NCBI GenBank assembly: GCA_016185425.1
Contig: JACPNQ010000024.1
Location: 124,001 to 188,000, forward strand
Reading direction: 5' to 3'
Source of the DNA: Acidobacteriota bacterium
Lineage (GTDB): Bacteria > Acidobacteriota > Terriglobia > Bryobacterales > Bryobacteraceae
Length of the DNA stretch: 64,000 nucleotides
Each line of letters begins with the position of its first letter. Within the stretch, counting starts at the first letter, position 1. The notes under the pieces are model-generated. The model saw only the letters and a program-made list of their open reading frames with translations, had not been told where the DNA came from and ran no database searches. The translations under genes and the position numbers were made by a program. Positions 25,627 to 34,442 of this stretch are shown in pieces.

Positions 25627-26313
25627 GTGCCGCGATTGCTGGTGTTGGCGACGACCGTGGCAGTCTGCGTGCCCGCGCTCGCCCAGGAGGCATCTCCGTC
25701 ATGGCCGAATACCTACGTTTCACGATTGCAGGCCCTGGCGCTATTGCAGACGCTCAACGCGGAAGTGCTGGGGAGCCGGAGCGCGACGTTGACCTTGGAG
25801 CGCTGGTGCCGGGAGCATCAACTCACCGATGAGCCGATAGTGATCGCGAGAGTAGTGAAGGGTGTGGCGAAAGCTCCGAATGTCGAGCAGATCCAACGTC
25901 TGCAGGTGAACGGCGCTGAAGAGGTGAAGTATCGGCGCGTGCAGCTACGGTGCGGAAACCGGCTGTTGTCGGAAGCGGAAAATTGGTATGTGCCTGCTCG
26001 TCTGACTGCGGAGATGAACCGGCTGCTCGAGACGACCGATACGCCGTTTGGGCGTGTGGTACAGGATTTGGAGCCATACCGGCAGACGTTCGGAGTAAAG
26101 ATCTTATGGTCCCCTCTGCCGAACGGTTGGGAGAGAAATGGAGCCCGCCCCGCTGAGAACGGGAATGACGCGCTGTCGATGCCGGATGCGCTGTTTGAGC
26201 ATCGGGCTGTTCTGTACACACGAGGTCATAAGCCGTTTGCGGAAGTGAACGAGGTGTATCAGCGGGAGCTACTGGCGTTCCCGGCGCCTACTGAACGATT
26301 TTCGTCACGGTGA
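25627..26313 (+). CDS. Exported chorismate-lyase-like (UbiC-fold) protein
   Basis: About 228 residues from a GTG that opens a signal peptide (PRLLVLATTVAVCVPALAQE). The true start is uncertain: the frame is open back to 25474. The mature part matches the UbiC/UTRA-like fold: LALLQTLNAEVLGSRSATLTL, YRRVQLRCGNRLLSEAENWYVP, LLETTDTPFGRVVQDLEPYR and EHRAVLYTRGHKPFAEVNEVY. NWYVP and TDTPFGR recall chorismate pyruvate-lyases, but an exported location is not expected for ubiquinone synthesis. Family assignment is from pattern recognition only. The 3' end overlaps the convergent lipoprotein gene by 26 bases. Confidence 0.65.
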   Translation: MPRLLVLATTVAVCVPALAQEASPSWPNTYVSRLQALALLQTLNAEVLGSRSATLTLERWCREHQLTDEPIVIARVVKGVAKAPNVEQIQRLQVNGAEEVKYRRVQLRCGNRLLSEAENWYVPARLTAEMNRLLETTDTPFGRVVQDLEPYRQTFGVKILWSPLPNGWERNGARPAENGNDALSMPDALFEHRAVLYTRGHKPFAEVNEVYQRELLAFPAPTERFSSR

Positions 26314-26704
26314 CGAAACAAACGGAGAGGTCGGGGGTGACGCTGATCTTTCCGGTGATTTTGACTTTGTTGGCGAGGTTGATGGGATTCGCGTTGTCGT
26401 CGCGGATCTTGAGATCGGCGCGCGTGTAACCGCTGGGAAGCTTTTCAACCGCATTGGCGCCGGAGCCCTGCTGAATCTCGGCGCTGAAGCCCTTCTTCTC
26501 GCCGGGGTTTTGGGTGAATCGGAATCCACACTCCATCCGGCCGCCATGGTTGGAACAAAAGACGCGTCCACCGTCGTCGATGTAGCCGGTGACTTCGACT
26601 GTCTTCTTCTCGTTTTCGGCGGCGCAGACACTGACGAACTCCATCGGGACCGGACGGGTGCACGCCGTGAGAAGCAATAGCGGGGCGAGGCGGAGTTTGA
26701 TCAT
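26288..26704 (-). CDS. Putative lipoprotein with OB-fold-like domain
   Basis: 138 residues. The N-terminus LRLAPLLLLTACTRP ends in a lipobox (LTAC), so it is probably a lipoprotein. The mature part (KKTVEVTGYIDDGGRVFCS near 33-51; LANKVKITGKISVTPDLSVCFVTVTKI at the end) has the strand pattern of tRNA_anti-like OB folds found in small envelope proteins. It contains four further cysteines, likely disulfide-bonded. Function unknown. TAGACT lies nine bases before the ATG. Confidence 0.65.
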   Translation of the reverse strand: MIKLRLAPLLLLTACTRPVPMEFVSVCAAENEKKTVEVTGYIDDGGRVFCSNHGGRMECGFRFTQNPGEKKGFSAEIQQGSGANAVEKLPSGYTRADLKIRDDNANPINLANKVKITGKISVTPDLSVCFVTVTKIVQ

Positions 26705-26975
26705 CGTGGCAATAGTCTAGCAAGGGGGAGGGCGCGAGGGGGGTATGCTCGCTGCCATACAGGACTGTCAGCAAGGCGTTGCAAGCACAGGGGTTACTAG
26801 AATCCCTAGTACCAAGCGGTGCCAGAGGGGCTACGTCACCTTTTTGGGGGGCGGGATGGGATAGAATGCGAAGCGAAAAAGGGATGAACGGGTTGGGATC
26901 GATCCGATCGCAACCCCGCTCGCAACAAGGGTCAGTAGGTCAGATCATTCTCACTTTGAAAAGGATGGGCAACGT
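26705..26975. other. Intergenic region with palindrome before a TonB receptor
   Basis: 270 bases between the divergent lipoprotein and receptor genes. GGTTACTAG (26792-26800) and CTAGTACC (26806-26813) form an imperfect inverted repeat around AATCC. A TAGAAT occurs near 26860 but has no matching -35. AAGGA precedes the receptor ATG by about ten bases. Nothing else is recognisable. Confidence 0.4.
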
Positions 26976-29900
26976 ATGCTTCAGAAAATTGCGAAATGGT
27001 CGTTTTTCGCACTTTGTTTCGCCAGTTTGCTTTCCGCACAATCATCGTTTACCGCCGCCGTACGCGGAGTGGTTACCGATGCCAGCGGAGCCGCGGTTCC
27101 TGGCGCCCGTGTGATTATTACCGAAGCCGATAGGAACGTGCAGCACGTAGCTGTTTCCGATGAGGCGGGCCGTTACGTGATTACAGCGTTACAGCCAGGC
27201 AAGTATCGCTTGAGCGTGGAAGCGCAGGGATTCAAAAAAGCTAACAAGGCAGACTTTTCACTCGCCGTGCAGCAACAAGCGACATTTGATTTCGCGCTGG
27301 AAGTTGGCGATATCGCAACATCGGTGTCCGTGGAAGGACAAGCGGCGCTCCTAAACACGACAATCTCGACGCTCGGGCAAGTCATCGAGAACCGCTACAT
27401 GCTTGCTCTGCCGAATATCGGGCGCAATCCGCTCAGCCTGTTGAACCTCACTCCAGGCGTCGTCGGCGCGGCGGGCACCATCAGCCCGAGCAACACCAAC
27501 TTCGTCGCCAACGGTACACGGAACTCCACTTCCGATGTGCTGGTCGATGGCGCTATCGTGAACACCACCGAGCAAAACTCCGGTGCGACGGATTTGAAAT
27601 GGACGCCGTCGGTGGACTCCGTCCAGGAGTTCAAGATGCAGACGAACTTCTTCGCGGCCGAGTATGCGCAGTCGGGCGGCGCCGTTGTGAACATGGTGAC
27701 GAAGTCCGGGACGAACCAGTATCACGGTACGGGTTACTACTTTATGCGCGATTCGAATCTGAACGCCAATAGCTGGTCGGCGAACCGCAACGGTTCTTCA
27801 ATTCCTTACTATCACCGCAATCAGTTTGGCGGCAACATCGGCGGCCCGATTCGCAAGAACAAGACCTTCTTCTTCGGCACCTACGAGTACACGAAGTCGA
27901 AGAGTCCATCGAGCGCGACGGCGACATTCCCAACACTCGATCAGCGGAACGGCGACTTCTCGAAGACGCTTTTCAGCAATGCACAGTTGATCACCATCTA
28001 CAACCCGTTCGACACCTTCAAGGATGCGAGCGGCGCGACGAAGCGATTGCCGTTCCCAGGCAACCTCGTGCCGAAGTCGATGATGGACCCGGTGTCGCTG
28101 AAGGGCGCGCAATTCTACCCGGTTCCGAATCAGGATCCGAACCCGCTGACGCACATCAACAACTGGTTCCAACAGGACATCGGTGAGAGCCACAACAAGC
28201 CGGTGTTCGACTTCAAGGGTGATCACATCTTCACCGATCGCCTCCGTTTCACGGGCCGCTACAGCATGAACTTCAGCGCCAACTCACCCGCGAACCTGTT
28301 TGGCGCCGCAAGCGCGGGACTTTCGGGCGCGGACCCCTACAACGGCCCAAGCCAGACGAAGACGCAGTCGGCCACAGGTAACGTGACGTTCGCGCAGAAC
28401 GCGACAACGATCTGGACGGCAACGTACGGGTTCATCTATTCGAACTACAACCGTGACCCGTTCGTGAACAATGTCGACCTCACGAGCTTCGGGCTCCCGA
28501 AGCAGATGCAGGATCTGGCCACCTACCACGTGTTTCCGATGTTCAGCGCCGGCGGCTACAACGACATCGGCACGCAGGGCTACTGGAAGATGGACCGCCA
28601 GGAAGGCGTGCACCAGTTCTCCGGATCGATAACGAAGACGACCGGAGCGCATAACATCAAGGCCGGCACGGAGTATCGGCGCAACTTCCTCGATTACGCG
28701 CAGCCCGGATATCCTTCGGGGCACTTCACGTTTAACGCGCAGACGACAAGCCAGGATCTGTTCACCGCGAGCAGCACGCAGGGCAACGGTTTCGCGTCGA
28801 TGCTGTTGGGCTTCGGCAGCGGTTCCGATTTCCACTTCGATCCGAAGGCGTTTTCGCGAGCCGGTTATTGGGGCGCGTTTGTCCAGGACGACTGGAAGAT
28901 CACGCGGAAGCTCACGATCAATTTGGGCCTGCGATATGAGATGGAAATTCCGCGCACGGAAGTGTTGAACCGGTATAGCTACTGGGACCTGAACGCGAAA
29001 TCACCTCTGGTGGTTCCGGGCTTCGACTTGAAGGGCGTCATGAAGTTCGTGGACGATAAGACGCGTTCGCCGTTCGATAAAGACACGAACAATTTCGCGC
29101 CGCGCCTGGGCTTTGCTTATGCGGCGAACAACAGGACTTCCATTCGCGCCGGCGCCGGCATGTTCTATGTGCTGTCGCGCGCGACGGTGGCGGGACACAC
29201 CGGCTCGGCGTTCAACACCAATGCAACGATCCCGTGGACGCTCGACAGCAGCGCGACTCGGAATGCCACGCTATCGAATCCCTACCCGCAGGGTATCCTG
29301 ACGCCTCCGGGCGGCGTCGCCGGCGATGCGACCTTTATCGGACTGGGCGTCGGTACGATCACGCGGAAGAACAGCAATCCGCAAATGTACTCTTGGAACT
29401 TTTCGATCCAGCGCGAAGTGGGCTGGAACTCGGTTTTCGAAATCAACTACACAGGAAGCCGCGGCGTGCATCTTTATTCGCCGTATACGAGCTTGAGCCC
29501 GCTTGCGCTGCAGTACTGGAATGGCCCGAATGCATTGACTCGCACGCAGTTGACGGCGGCGGTGCCCAATCCCTTCTTCGGCTATATCACCGAACCGAAG
29601 GCTGTGAACCTGAATGGCCGGACGATTCAGCAGTATCGCCTGTTCCGCAACATGCCGCAGTACGACGGCGTGAGCGGATCGGACCCGAACTCGGCCGATT
29701 CCATCTATCACGGGATGCAGGTGAAACTCGAAAAGCGGTTCTCCAGTGGTCTGTCGCTGTTGACGCACTACACCTGGTCGAAGATGATCGACGACGTGTC
29801 GGTGACGGACGGCAACCTGACCTGGCTGGGCGGCAGCACGAGCCTGCAAAACCCGCTGAACTTCGCGCTGGAGCGTTCGCTTTCGCAGCATGATGTGAAG

Positions 29901-30437
29901 CATCGAATGGTGATGACGGGCGCGTATCAAATGCCCTTCGGCCGCGGCAAACACTGGGGCGGAAACGTCAATCGCCTGGTGGACGCCGTGCTTGGAGGCT
30001 GGGAGTTGAGCGGTTTTGCAACGTTCCAATCCGGCTTCCCGCTGCAGGTTAGCCAGTCCGGCGGCAACATCTGGAACGGCACACAGCGGCCGAACCTGGT
30101 GGGTGACCCGGGCACGAGCGGCTCCATCTACGACCGGTTGAACAATTACTTCAATCAGAACGCGTTCACGCGCCCGGCGGTGGACGTGTTCGGCACCGCT
30201 CCGCGCGTGCTGAATTTCCGCGGTCCTGGCGTGAGGCTGCTCGACGCGGCGCTTTTGAAGAATTGGCAGGTTCGGGAAGGCCACTCGGTGCAGTTCCGGC
30301 TGGAAGCTTCGAACGCGCTCAATCATCCGATCTTCAGCGATCCTCCGACGGCCTTCGGCGCCAGCAACTTCGGTGTGATCAGTAACACGAAGGTCGGTGC
30401 CCGCAGCGTCCAACTCGGGTTCAAATACTACTTCTGA
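26976..30437 (+). CDS. TonB-dependent receptor, Oar-like, full length
   Basis: 1153 residues, typical for acidobacterial Oar-like receptors. Signal peptide about 1-22 (WSFFALCFASLLSAQ). A carboxypeptidase-regulatory-like domain covers about 27-105 (AVRGVVTDASGAAVPGARV; AGRYVITALQPGKYRLSVEA). The plug region covers about 110-260 (NGTRNSTSDVLVDGAIVN; GGAVVNMVTKSGTNQYHGTG). The 22-strand-like barrel covers about 280-1153, ending VGARSVQLGFKYYF with the aromatic terminal residue used by BamA. It follows the same plan as the partial receptor at the left edge. Ligand unknown. The DUF1592/DUF1552 pair begins about 60 bases after it, so a three-gene transcription unit is plausible. Confidence 0.95.
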   Translation: MLQKIAKWSFFALCFASLLSAQSSFTAAVRGVVTDASGAAVPGARVIITEADRNVQHVAVSDEAGRYVITALQPGKYRLSVEAQGFKKANKADFSLAVQQQATFDFALEVGDIATSVSVEGQAALLNTTISTLGQVIENRYMLALPNIGRNPLSLLNLTPGVVGAAGTISPSNTNFVANGTRNSTSDVLVDGAIVNTTEQNSGATDLKWTPSVDSVQEFKMQTNFFAAEYAQSGGAVVNMVTKSGTNQYHGTGYYFMRDSNLNANSWSANRNGSSIPYYHRNQFGGNIGGPIRKNKTFFFGTYEYTKSKSPSSATATFPTLDQRNGDFSKTLFSNAQLITIYNPFDTFKDASGATKRLPFPGNLVPKSMMDPVSLKGAQFYPVPNQDPNPLTHINNWFQQDIGESHNKPVFDFKGDHIFTDRLRFTGRYSMNFSANSPANLFGAASAGLSGADPYNGPSQTKTQSATGNVTFAQNATTIWTATYGFIYSNYNRDPFVNNVDLTSFGLPKQMQDLATYHVFPMFSAGGYNDIGTQGYWKMDRQEGVHQFSGSITKTTGAHNIKAGTEYRRNFLDYAQPGYPSGHFTFNAQTTSQDLFTASSTQGNGFASMLLGFGSGSDFHFDPKAFSRAGYWGAFVQDDWKITRKLTINLGLRYEMEIPRTEVLNRYSYWDLNAKSPLVVPGFDLKGVMKFVDDKTRSPFDKDTNNFAPRLGFAYAANNRTSIRAGAGMFYVLSRATVAGHTGSAFNTNATIPWTLDSSATRNATLSNPYPQGILTPPGGVAGDATFIGLGVGTITRKNSNPQMYSWNFSIQREVGWNSVFEINYTGSRGVHLYSPYTSLSPLALQYWNGPNALTRTQLTAAVPNPFFGYITEPKAVNLNGRTIQQYRLFRNMPQYDGVSGSDPNSADSIYHGMQVKLEKRFSSGLSLLTHYTWSKMIDDVSVTDGNLTWLGGSTSLQNPLNFALERSLSQHDVKHRMVMTGAYQMPFGRGKHWGGNVNRLVDAVLGGWELSGFATFQSGFPLQVSQSGGNIWNGTQRPNLVGDPGTSGSIYDRLNNYFNQNAFTRPAVDVFGTAPRVLNFRGPGVRLLDAALLKNWQVREGHSVQFRLEASNALNHPIFSDPPTAFGASNFGVISNTKVGARSVQLGFKYYF

Positions 30438-30496
30438 CAATCGGCGGCCGGGTCCGGCCATCAAGCCGGACCCGGTTGCACGGAGGGTATTTCCGC

Positions 30497-32848
30497 TTGC
30501 GGAGCATTTGGCTGGTTGCAGTTAGCGTGGCGTTTGGCTGCGGAACCGCGGCTGGACAGGATGGGTACAAGGAACGTGTTGTTCCATTCTTCGCGAAACA
30601 TTGTGCCTCCTGCCACAACGAACGCATGAAGGCGGGCGGCCTGAACTTGCTGGACCATGGCGCGGCTGGTTCGCATTGGGAGAAGGTGCTCGACAAGCTG
30701 AGCACAGGAAGAATGCCTCCGCTTGGATCGCCGCAGCCGGCGAAAGCGGAAGTGGCGGAAATTGTGGCATGGATCGAGCGTTCGACCGGACGCCGCCAGA
30801 CTGTGGTGGAACCCGGGCGTGTGACGTCGCGCCGATTGAATCGCGCGGAATACAACAACACGGTGCGCGATCTCTTGGGCGTTACTCTTCGCCCTGCCGA
30901 TGAGTTCCCGCTCGATGACGCGGGATATGGGTTTGACACGATCGGCGATGTCCTGTCGGCCTCGCCGTTGCTGATGGAGAAATACATGGCCGCGGCGCGT
31001 CGCTTGTCGCATGCGGCGGTCTATGGCGAGACCGCGCCTGCGATGCCGGCGAAGCTGGTGCGGCTTATGACGAAGAAGTCGCAGGACGATCCTACTCCTG
31101 GCGCGCTGCCATTCTCGAATCGCGGCGCACTCTACGGGAGCTTCCAGTTTCCAGTGAGCGGTGAATATGAATTACGGATGCGAGTTGGCAACTATCGGCC
31201 GCGGACTACAGCCACAGCGCGCCAACGGGAATTGAGCCGCAAGCGGAACTTAAGTGAGGCTGAGAAAAAGGAGCTCGACGAGGAAAATCGGAAGGCGTAT
31301 CCGCCGGTCCGAATGGTGCTGAACTTCGACGGCGCGCAAGTTCTGACGGAGATTGTGGAAGGCAATATCGACTACCAGTACGCGCATGGCGAGTCCATCG
31401 CGCGGGTGAAGGCGAAGGCCGGGGAGCACTCGTTCCGCGCCTCGTTCCCGGAATTCGCCGGCATCGACAATCCCCTGGACAACATGAACCTCGACGGACG
31501 CCGCAAGTTGTTTATCGACTACTTGGACATCGTCGGACCGTTTAACGCGCAACCGCAAAAGCCCGACAGTTACGAGCGGATCTTCGTTTGCCGGGAACAG
31601 TCGGACGCGTGCGCGGAGAAGATTCTCGGATCGCTGGCGCGGCGCGCTTATCGCAGGCCGGTGGCAAAGAGCGAGCTCGATCCATTGACTAATCTGGCGG
31701 CCATGGTGCGAAAGCAGGGTGACAGTTTCGACGAGAGCATTCGAGTAGGTTTGCAGGCCATGTTGTTATCGCCGCATTTCCTCTTTCGTGCTGAGCCGCC
31801 GGAGGCGGGGATCATTTCCGAGCACGACCTTGCCTCGCGCCTTTCCTATTTCTTGTGGAGCAGCATGCCGGACGAGGAGTTGCTGCGGACCGCCGATGAG
31901 GGACGGTTACGGCATCCCGGCCAATTAGCCGCGCAGGTGCGGCGCATGTTGACTGACCCCAAATCGGACGCCCTCGTCGAGGATTTTGCTGGACAGTGGC
32001 TGGGGCTGCGGCTGATGGACCGGCGCAAGCCGGATCCGAAATCGTTTCCGCGCATAGATGACGAGTTGCTGGAAGCGATGCGCAAGGAAACGGAGTTGTT
32101 CGTCCGCGCCTTGCTGCGGGAAGATCGCAGTGTGTTGGAGCTGTTGCACGGCCGATTCACGTTTCTGAATGGCCCGTTGGCGCATCACTACGGGATTGCC
32201 GGAGTGCGCGGAGAAGGCTTCGAACGAGTGGAACTCCAGGGTGATCGGCGGGGCGGCGTGCTCACCCACGGGTCAATTCTCACGCAGTCGTCCTACGCCA
32301 CTCGCACGTCCCCCGTACTGCGCGGCAAATGGGTCCTGGAGAATCTGCTGGGCACGCCGCCTCCGCCGCCTCCACCCGGCACGCCGGCCCTTGATGAAGG
32401 GAAAGCGGCGGTCGCCGCGACGCTGCGGGCGAAACTGGAGCAACACCGCGCGAACGCGAGTTGCGCGGTGTGCCATGACCAGATGGATCCTATCGGGTTT
32501 GCGCTGGAGAACTACGGTGCCGACGGGGCGTGGCGCGAGGAAGACGGCGGGTTGCCCGTTGACAGCTCGGGAGCGTTTCCGGGCGGCGCGCCCTTTCGCG
32601 GGCCGGATGGACTACGGAAGCAGTTGCAGGGCCAGTCGCAACTGTTCGTGCGCAACCTGACCGAGAAGCTTTTGACGTATGCTTTGGGCAGGGGCCTGGA
32701 GAGTACAGACCGGCCAGCGGTGGATGCGATCACCGCGCGGATGGCATCGAACGGGTTTCGAATGACAGTCTTAGTGCAGGAGATCGTGAACAGCGCGCCT
32801 TTTCAGATGAGAGGAAAAGGTGAAGGAGGAAGGATTGCGGCCAGATAA
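30497..32848 (+). CDS. DUF1592/PSD-type exported cytochrome-like protein
   Basis: About 783 residues from a TTG at 30497, chosen for GGAGGG nine bases upstream. Signal peptide LRSIWLVAVSVAFGCGTAAG. Order: N-terminal c-type heme region (HCASCHNERMKAGGLNLLDH, CxxCH), a DUF1587-like part (SRRLNRAEYNNTVRDLLGV, about 115-135), a beta domain (about 200-330), DUF1595 (ILGSLARRAYRRPVAKSEL), DUF1592 (EHDLASRLSYFLWSSMPDEE), DUF1588 (CAVCHDQMDPIGFALENYG, a second CxxCH) and DUF1585 at the end. The set is characteristic of Planctomycetes, Verrucomicrobia and Acidobacteria; role unproven, possibly periplasmic electron transfer or polysaccharide breakdown. Overlaps the DUF1552 gene. Confidence 0.92.
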   Translation: MRSIWLVAVSVAFGCGTAAGQDGYKERVVPFFAKHCASCHNERMKAGGLNLLDHGAAGSHWEKVLDKLSTGRMPPLGSPQPAKAEVAEIVAWIERSTGRRQTVVEPGRVTSRRLNRAEYNNTVRDLLGVTLRPADEFPLDDAGYGFDTIGDVLSASPLLMEKYMAAARRLSHAAVYGETAPAMPAKLVRLMTKKSQDDPTPGALPFSNRGALYGSFQFPVSGEYELRMRVGNYRPRTTATARQRELSRKRNLSEAEKKELDEENRKAYPPVRMVLNFDGAQVLTEIVEGNIDYQYAHGESIARVKAKAGEHSFRASFPEFAGIDNPLDNMNLDGRRKLFIDYLDIVGPFNAQPQKPDSYERIFVCREQSDACAEKILGSLARRAYRRPVAKSELDPLTNLAAMVRKQGDSFDESIRVGLQAMLLSPHFLFRAEPPEAGIISEHDLASRLSYFLWSSMPDEELLRTADEGRLRHPGQLAAQVRRMLTDPKSDALVEDFAGQWLGLRLMDRRKPDPKSFPRIDDELLEAMRKETELFVRALLREDRSVLELLHGRFTFLNGPLAHHYGIAGVRGEGFERVELQGDRRGGVLTHGSILTQSSYATRTSPVLRGKWVLENLLGTPPPPPPPGTPALDEGKAAVAATLRAKLEQHRANASCAVCHDQMDPIGFALENYGADGAWREEDGGLPVDSSGAFPGGAPFRGPDGLRKQLQGQSQLFVRNLTEKLLTYALGRGLESTDRPAVDAITARMASNGFRMTVLVQEIVNSAPFQMRGKGEGGRIAAR

Positions 32849-34193
32849 GCGTTTGGATCGGCGCGCCCTGCTCCAGGGCATCGGAACCACAGTGGCATTG
32901 CCGCTACTGGACGCCATGACGCCCGCGTTCGCAAGCGCGACTCCATCGCCAAACCGGATGGCGTTCCTGTACGTGCCGAACGGCATCATGATGGACCAAT
33001 GGTTTCCGGGTGGCGAATCTGGTGTAACGGAATTGCCGGCCGTGTTGCCGCGCGTGAGTGCGGCGCTTGCTCCCTTCCGGAAGGATGTGCTGTTCATCGG
33101 CGGATTGACGCAGAATGGCGGGCGCGCGCTTGGCGATGGGCCTGGCGACCATGGCCGCGCGGGGGCAAACTATCTTACCTGCATGCATCCAAAGAAGACC
33201 AACGGCCGCGATTTACGCGTAGGGATCTCAGTGGATCAGGTGGCGGCGCAGCGGTTGCAGGGAAAGACACGCCTGGCATCGTTGGAACTGGGCTGTGAAG
33301 AGGGCGTGCAGGGCGGAAGTTGTGACAACGGCTATAGCTGCGCTTACAGCAACAGCATCTCCTGGCGGACGCCGTCGGCACCGAATCCTGCCGAAATCCG
33401 GCCGCGTGCTGTGTTTGAAAGATTGTTCGGCGCGGCGGACGAAGATCCCGATCCAGTGCGGCGAGCGCGCCGGGCGCGCTATGAAAAAAGCATTCTGGAT
33501 GTCGTGACGGGCGATGCCAAGAGGCTGTCGGAGAATCTCGGCGGCGCCGACCGGCAGAAACTGGACGAGTATCTCTCCTCCATCCGCGATGTAGAAAAGC
33601 GGATACAGGCCGCCGAGCAGAATCAGCAGGCCGTGAAACGGCCCGGCATGCCCGCCCCCGGCCGCAGCATACCCGCAGAATTTGGCGAGCACGCGCGCAT
33701 CATGATCGACCTATTGACGCTGGCGTTCCAAACGGACGCAACGCGTGTGGCGACACTCTTGCTCGCGTTGGAGCAGAGTCCGCGCGCGTATCCGGAGATA
33801 GGAATCCCCGAGGCGCACCACGGGTTGACCCATCATCAGGGCGACAAAGACAAGATCGCCAAGGTCATTGAGATCAACTGCTATCACATGAAGCAGTTCG
33901 CTTACCTGGTGCAAAAATGGAAATCGACCCCCGATGGCGACGGGAGTCTGTTGGATCATGCGATGGTGACCTACGGGAGCGGATTGAGCGACGGTAATGC
34001 GCATGACCACGCGGACTTGCCCCTCGTGCTGGCGGGGCGAGGATGCGGCACCGTTAGGCCGGGCCGGTATGTGCGTCATCCCAGGGAGACGCCAATGGCG
34101 AATCTATTTGTGGCAATGCTCGATCGTATGGGTGTCCCCGTTCAGACTCTTGGCGATAGCAGCGGCCAGTTGGGCTACCTTTCCGGCGTATAA
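32820..34193 (+). CDS. DUF1552 exported protein
   Basis: 457 residues from a GTG; an in-frame TTG at 32835 has a better AAGGAGG five bases upstream and may be the true start. The N-terminus LDRRALLQGIGTTVALPLLDAM is a Tat-type signal (twin Arg). The body is DUF1552: RMAFLYVPNGIMMDQWFPGG, FIGGLTQNGGRALGDGPGDHGRAG, MHPKKTNGRDLRVGISVDQ, LELGCEEGVQGGSCDNGYSC and DHAMVTYGSGLSDGNAHDHAD, with a sulfatase-like metal-site flavour. It nearly always accompanies DUF1592 proteins. Overlap of 29 bases implies coupled translation. Biochemical function unknown. Confidence 0.92.
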   Translation: MKEEGLRPDKRLDRRALLQGIGTTVALPLLDAMTPAFASATPSPNRMAFLYVPNGIMMDQWFPGGESGVTELPAVLPRVSAALAPFRKDVLFIGGLTQNGGRALGDGPGDHGRAGANYLTCMHPKKTNGRDLRVGISVDQVAAQRLQGKTRLASLELGCEEGVQGGSCDNGYSCAYSNSISWRTPSAPNPAEIRPRAVFERLFGAADEDPDPVRRARRARYEKSILDVVTGDAKRLSENLGGADRQKLDEYLSSIRDVEKRIQAAEQNQQAVKRPGMPAPGRSIPAEFGEHARIMIDLLTLAFQTDATRVATLLLALEQSPRAYPEIGIPEAHHGLTHHQGDKDKIAKVIEINCYHMKQFAYLVQKWKSTPDGDGSLLDHAMVTYGSGLSDGNAHDHADLPLVLAGRGCGTVRPGRYVRHPRETPMANLFVAMLDRMGVPVQTLGDSSGQLGYLSGV

Positions 34194-34226
34194 TTTGTTA
34201 AATTGTTGTCATCTATTGCGGCTCGT

Positions 34227-34254
34227 TTGCGCATTAGGTGATGAGCCCTATATT
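34227..34254 (+). promoter_or_regulatory. Putative promoter for the sox-like operon
   Basis: TTGCGC (34227-34232) and TATATT (34249-34254) with 16 bases between. It lies upstream of the tiny membrane protein and the SoxC-like gene, in the 123-base gap after the DUF1552 gene. Confidence 0.45.
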
Positions 34255-34316
34255 TTTTGAAGCCACAACGCCATGGCGCGGACGTGTGGGAACTGGAGAC
34301 GCAAAAGGATATGGTG

Positions 34317-34406
34317 ATGTACCAAAGGTTGGGACTGGCGCTATCGCTGGTCGTCTTCGTTGGCGGCCTGATCTACCTGTGGTTTCGCGATTGGGGTGTG
34401 AGGTAA
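34317..34406 (+). CDS. 29-residue single-span membrane protein
   Basis: Reads MYQRLGLALSLVVFVGGLIY followed by LWFRDWGVR and a stop. AAAGGA lies eight bases before the ATG at 34317 (an ATG two codons earlier is possible). The hydrophobic span (about 5-22) is flanked by charged residues, with the positive-inside rule satisfied only weakly. It lies 36 bases before the SoxC-like gene and after a plausible promoter, so it may be a small subunit or anchor of that redox pair, as CcoS- or CydX-type peptides are for other complexes. Coding status unproven. Confidence 0.4.
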   Translation: MYQRLGLALSLVVFVGGLIYLWFRDWGVR

Positions 34407-34442
34407 GCCCGCAACGCCCCGTGGTAGATTGGGGCAAACATC

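Noticed and set aside
26779..27114. A 111-codon frame before the TonB receptor
   Set aside because: Overlaps the receptor start in another frame and lacks a ribosome-binding site or family.
29271..30464. A 397-codon minus-strand frame opposite the receptor barrel
   Set aside because: Mirror of the receptor coding bias; no start signal, no family resemblance.
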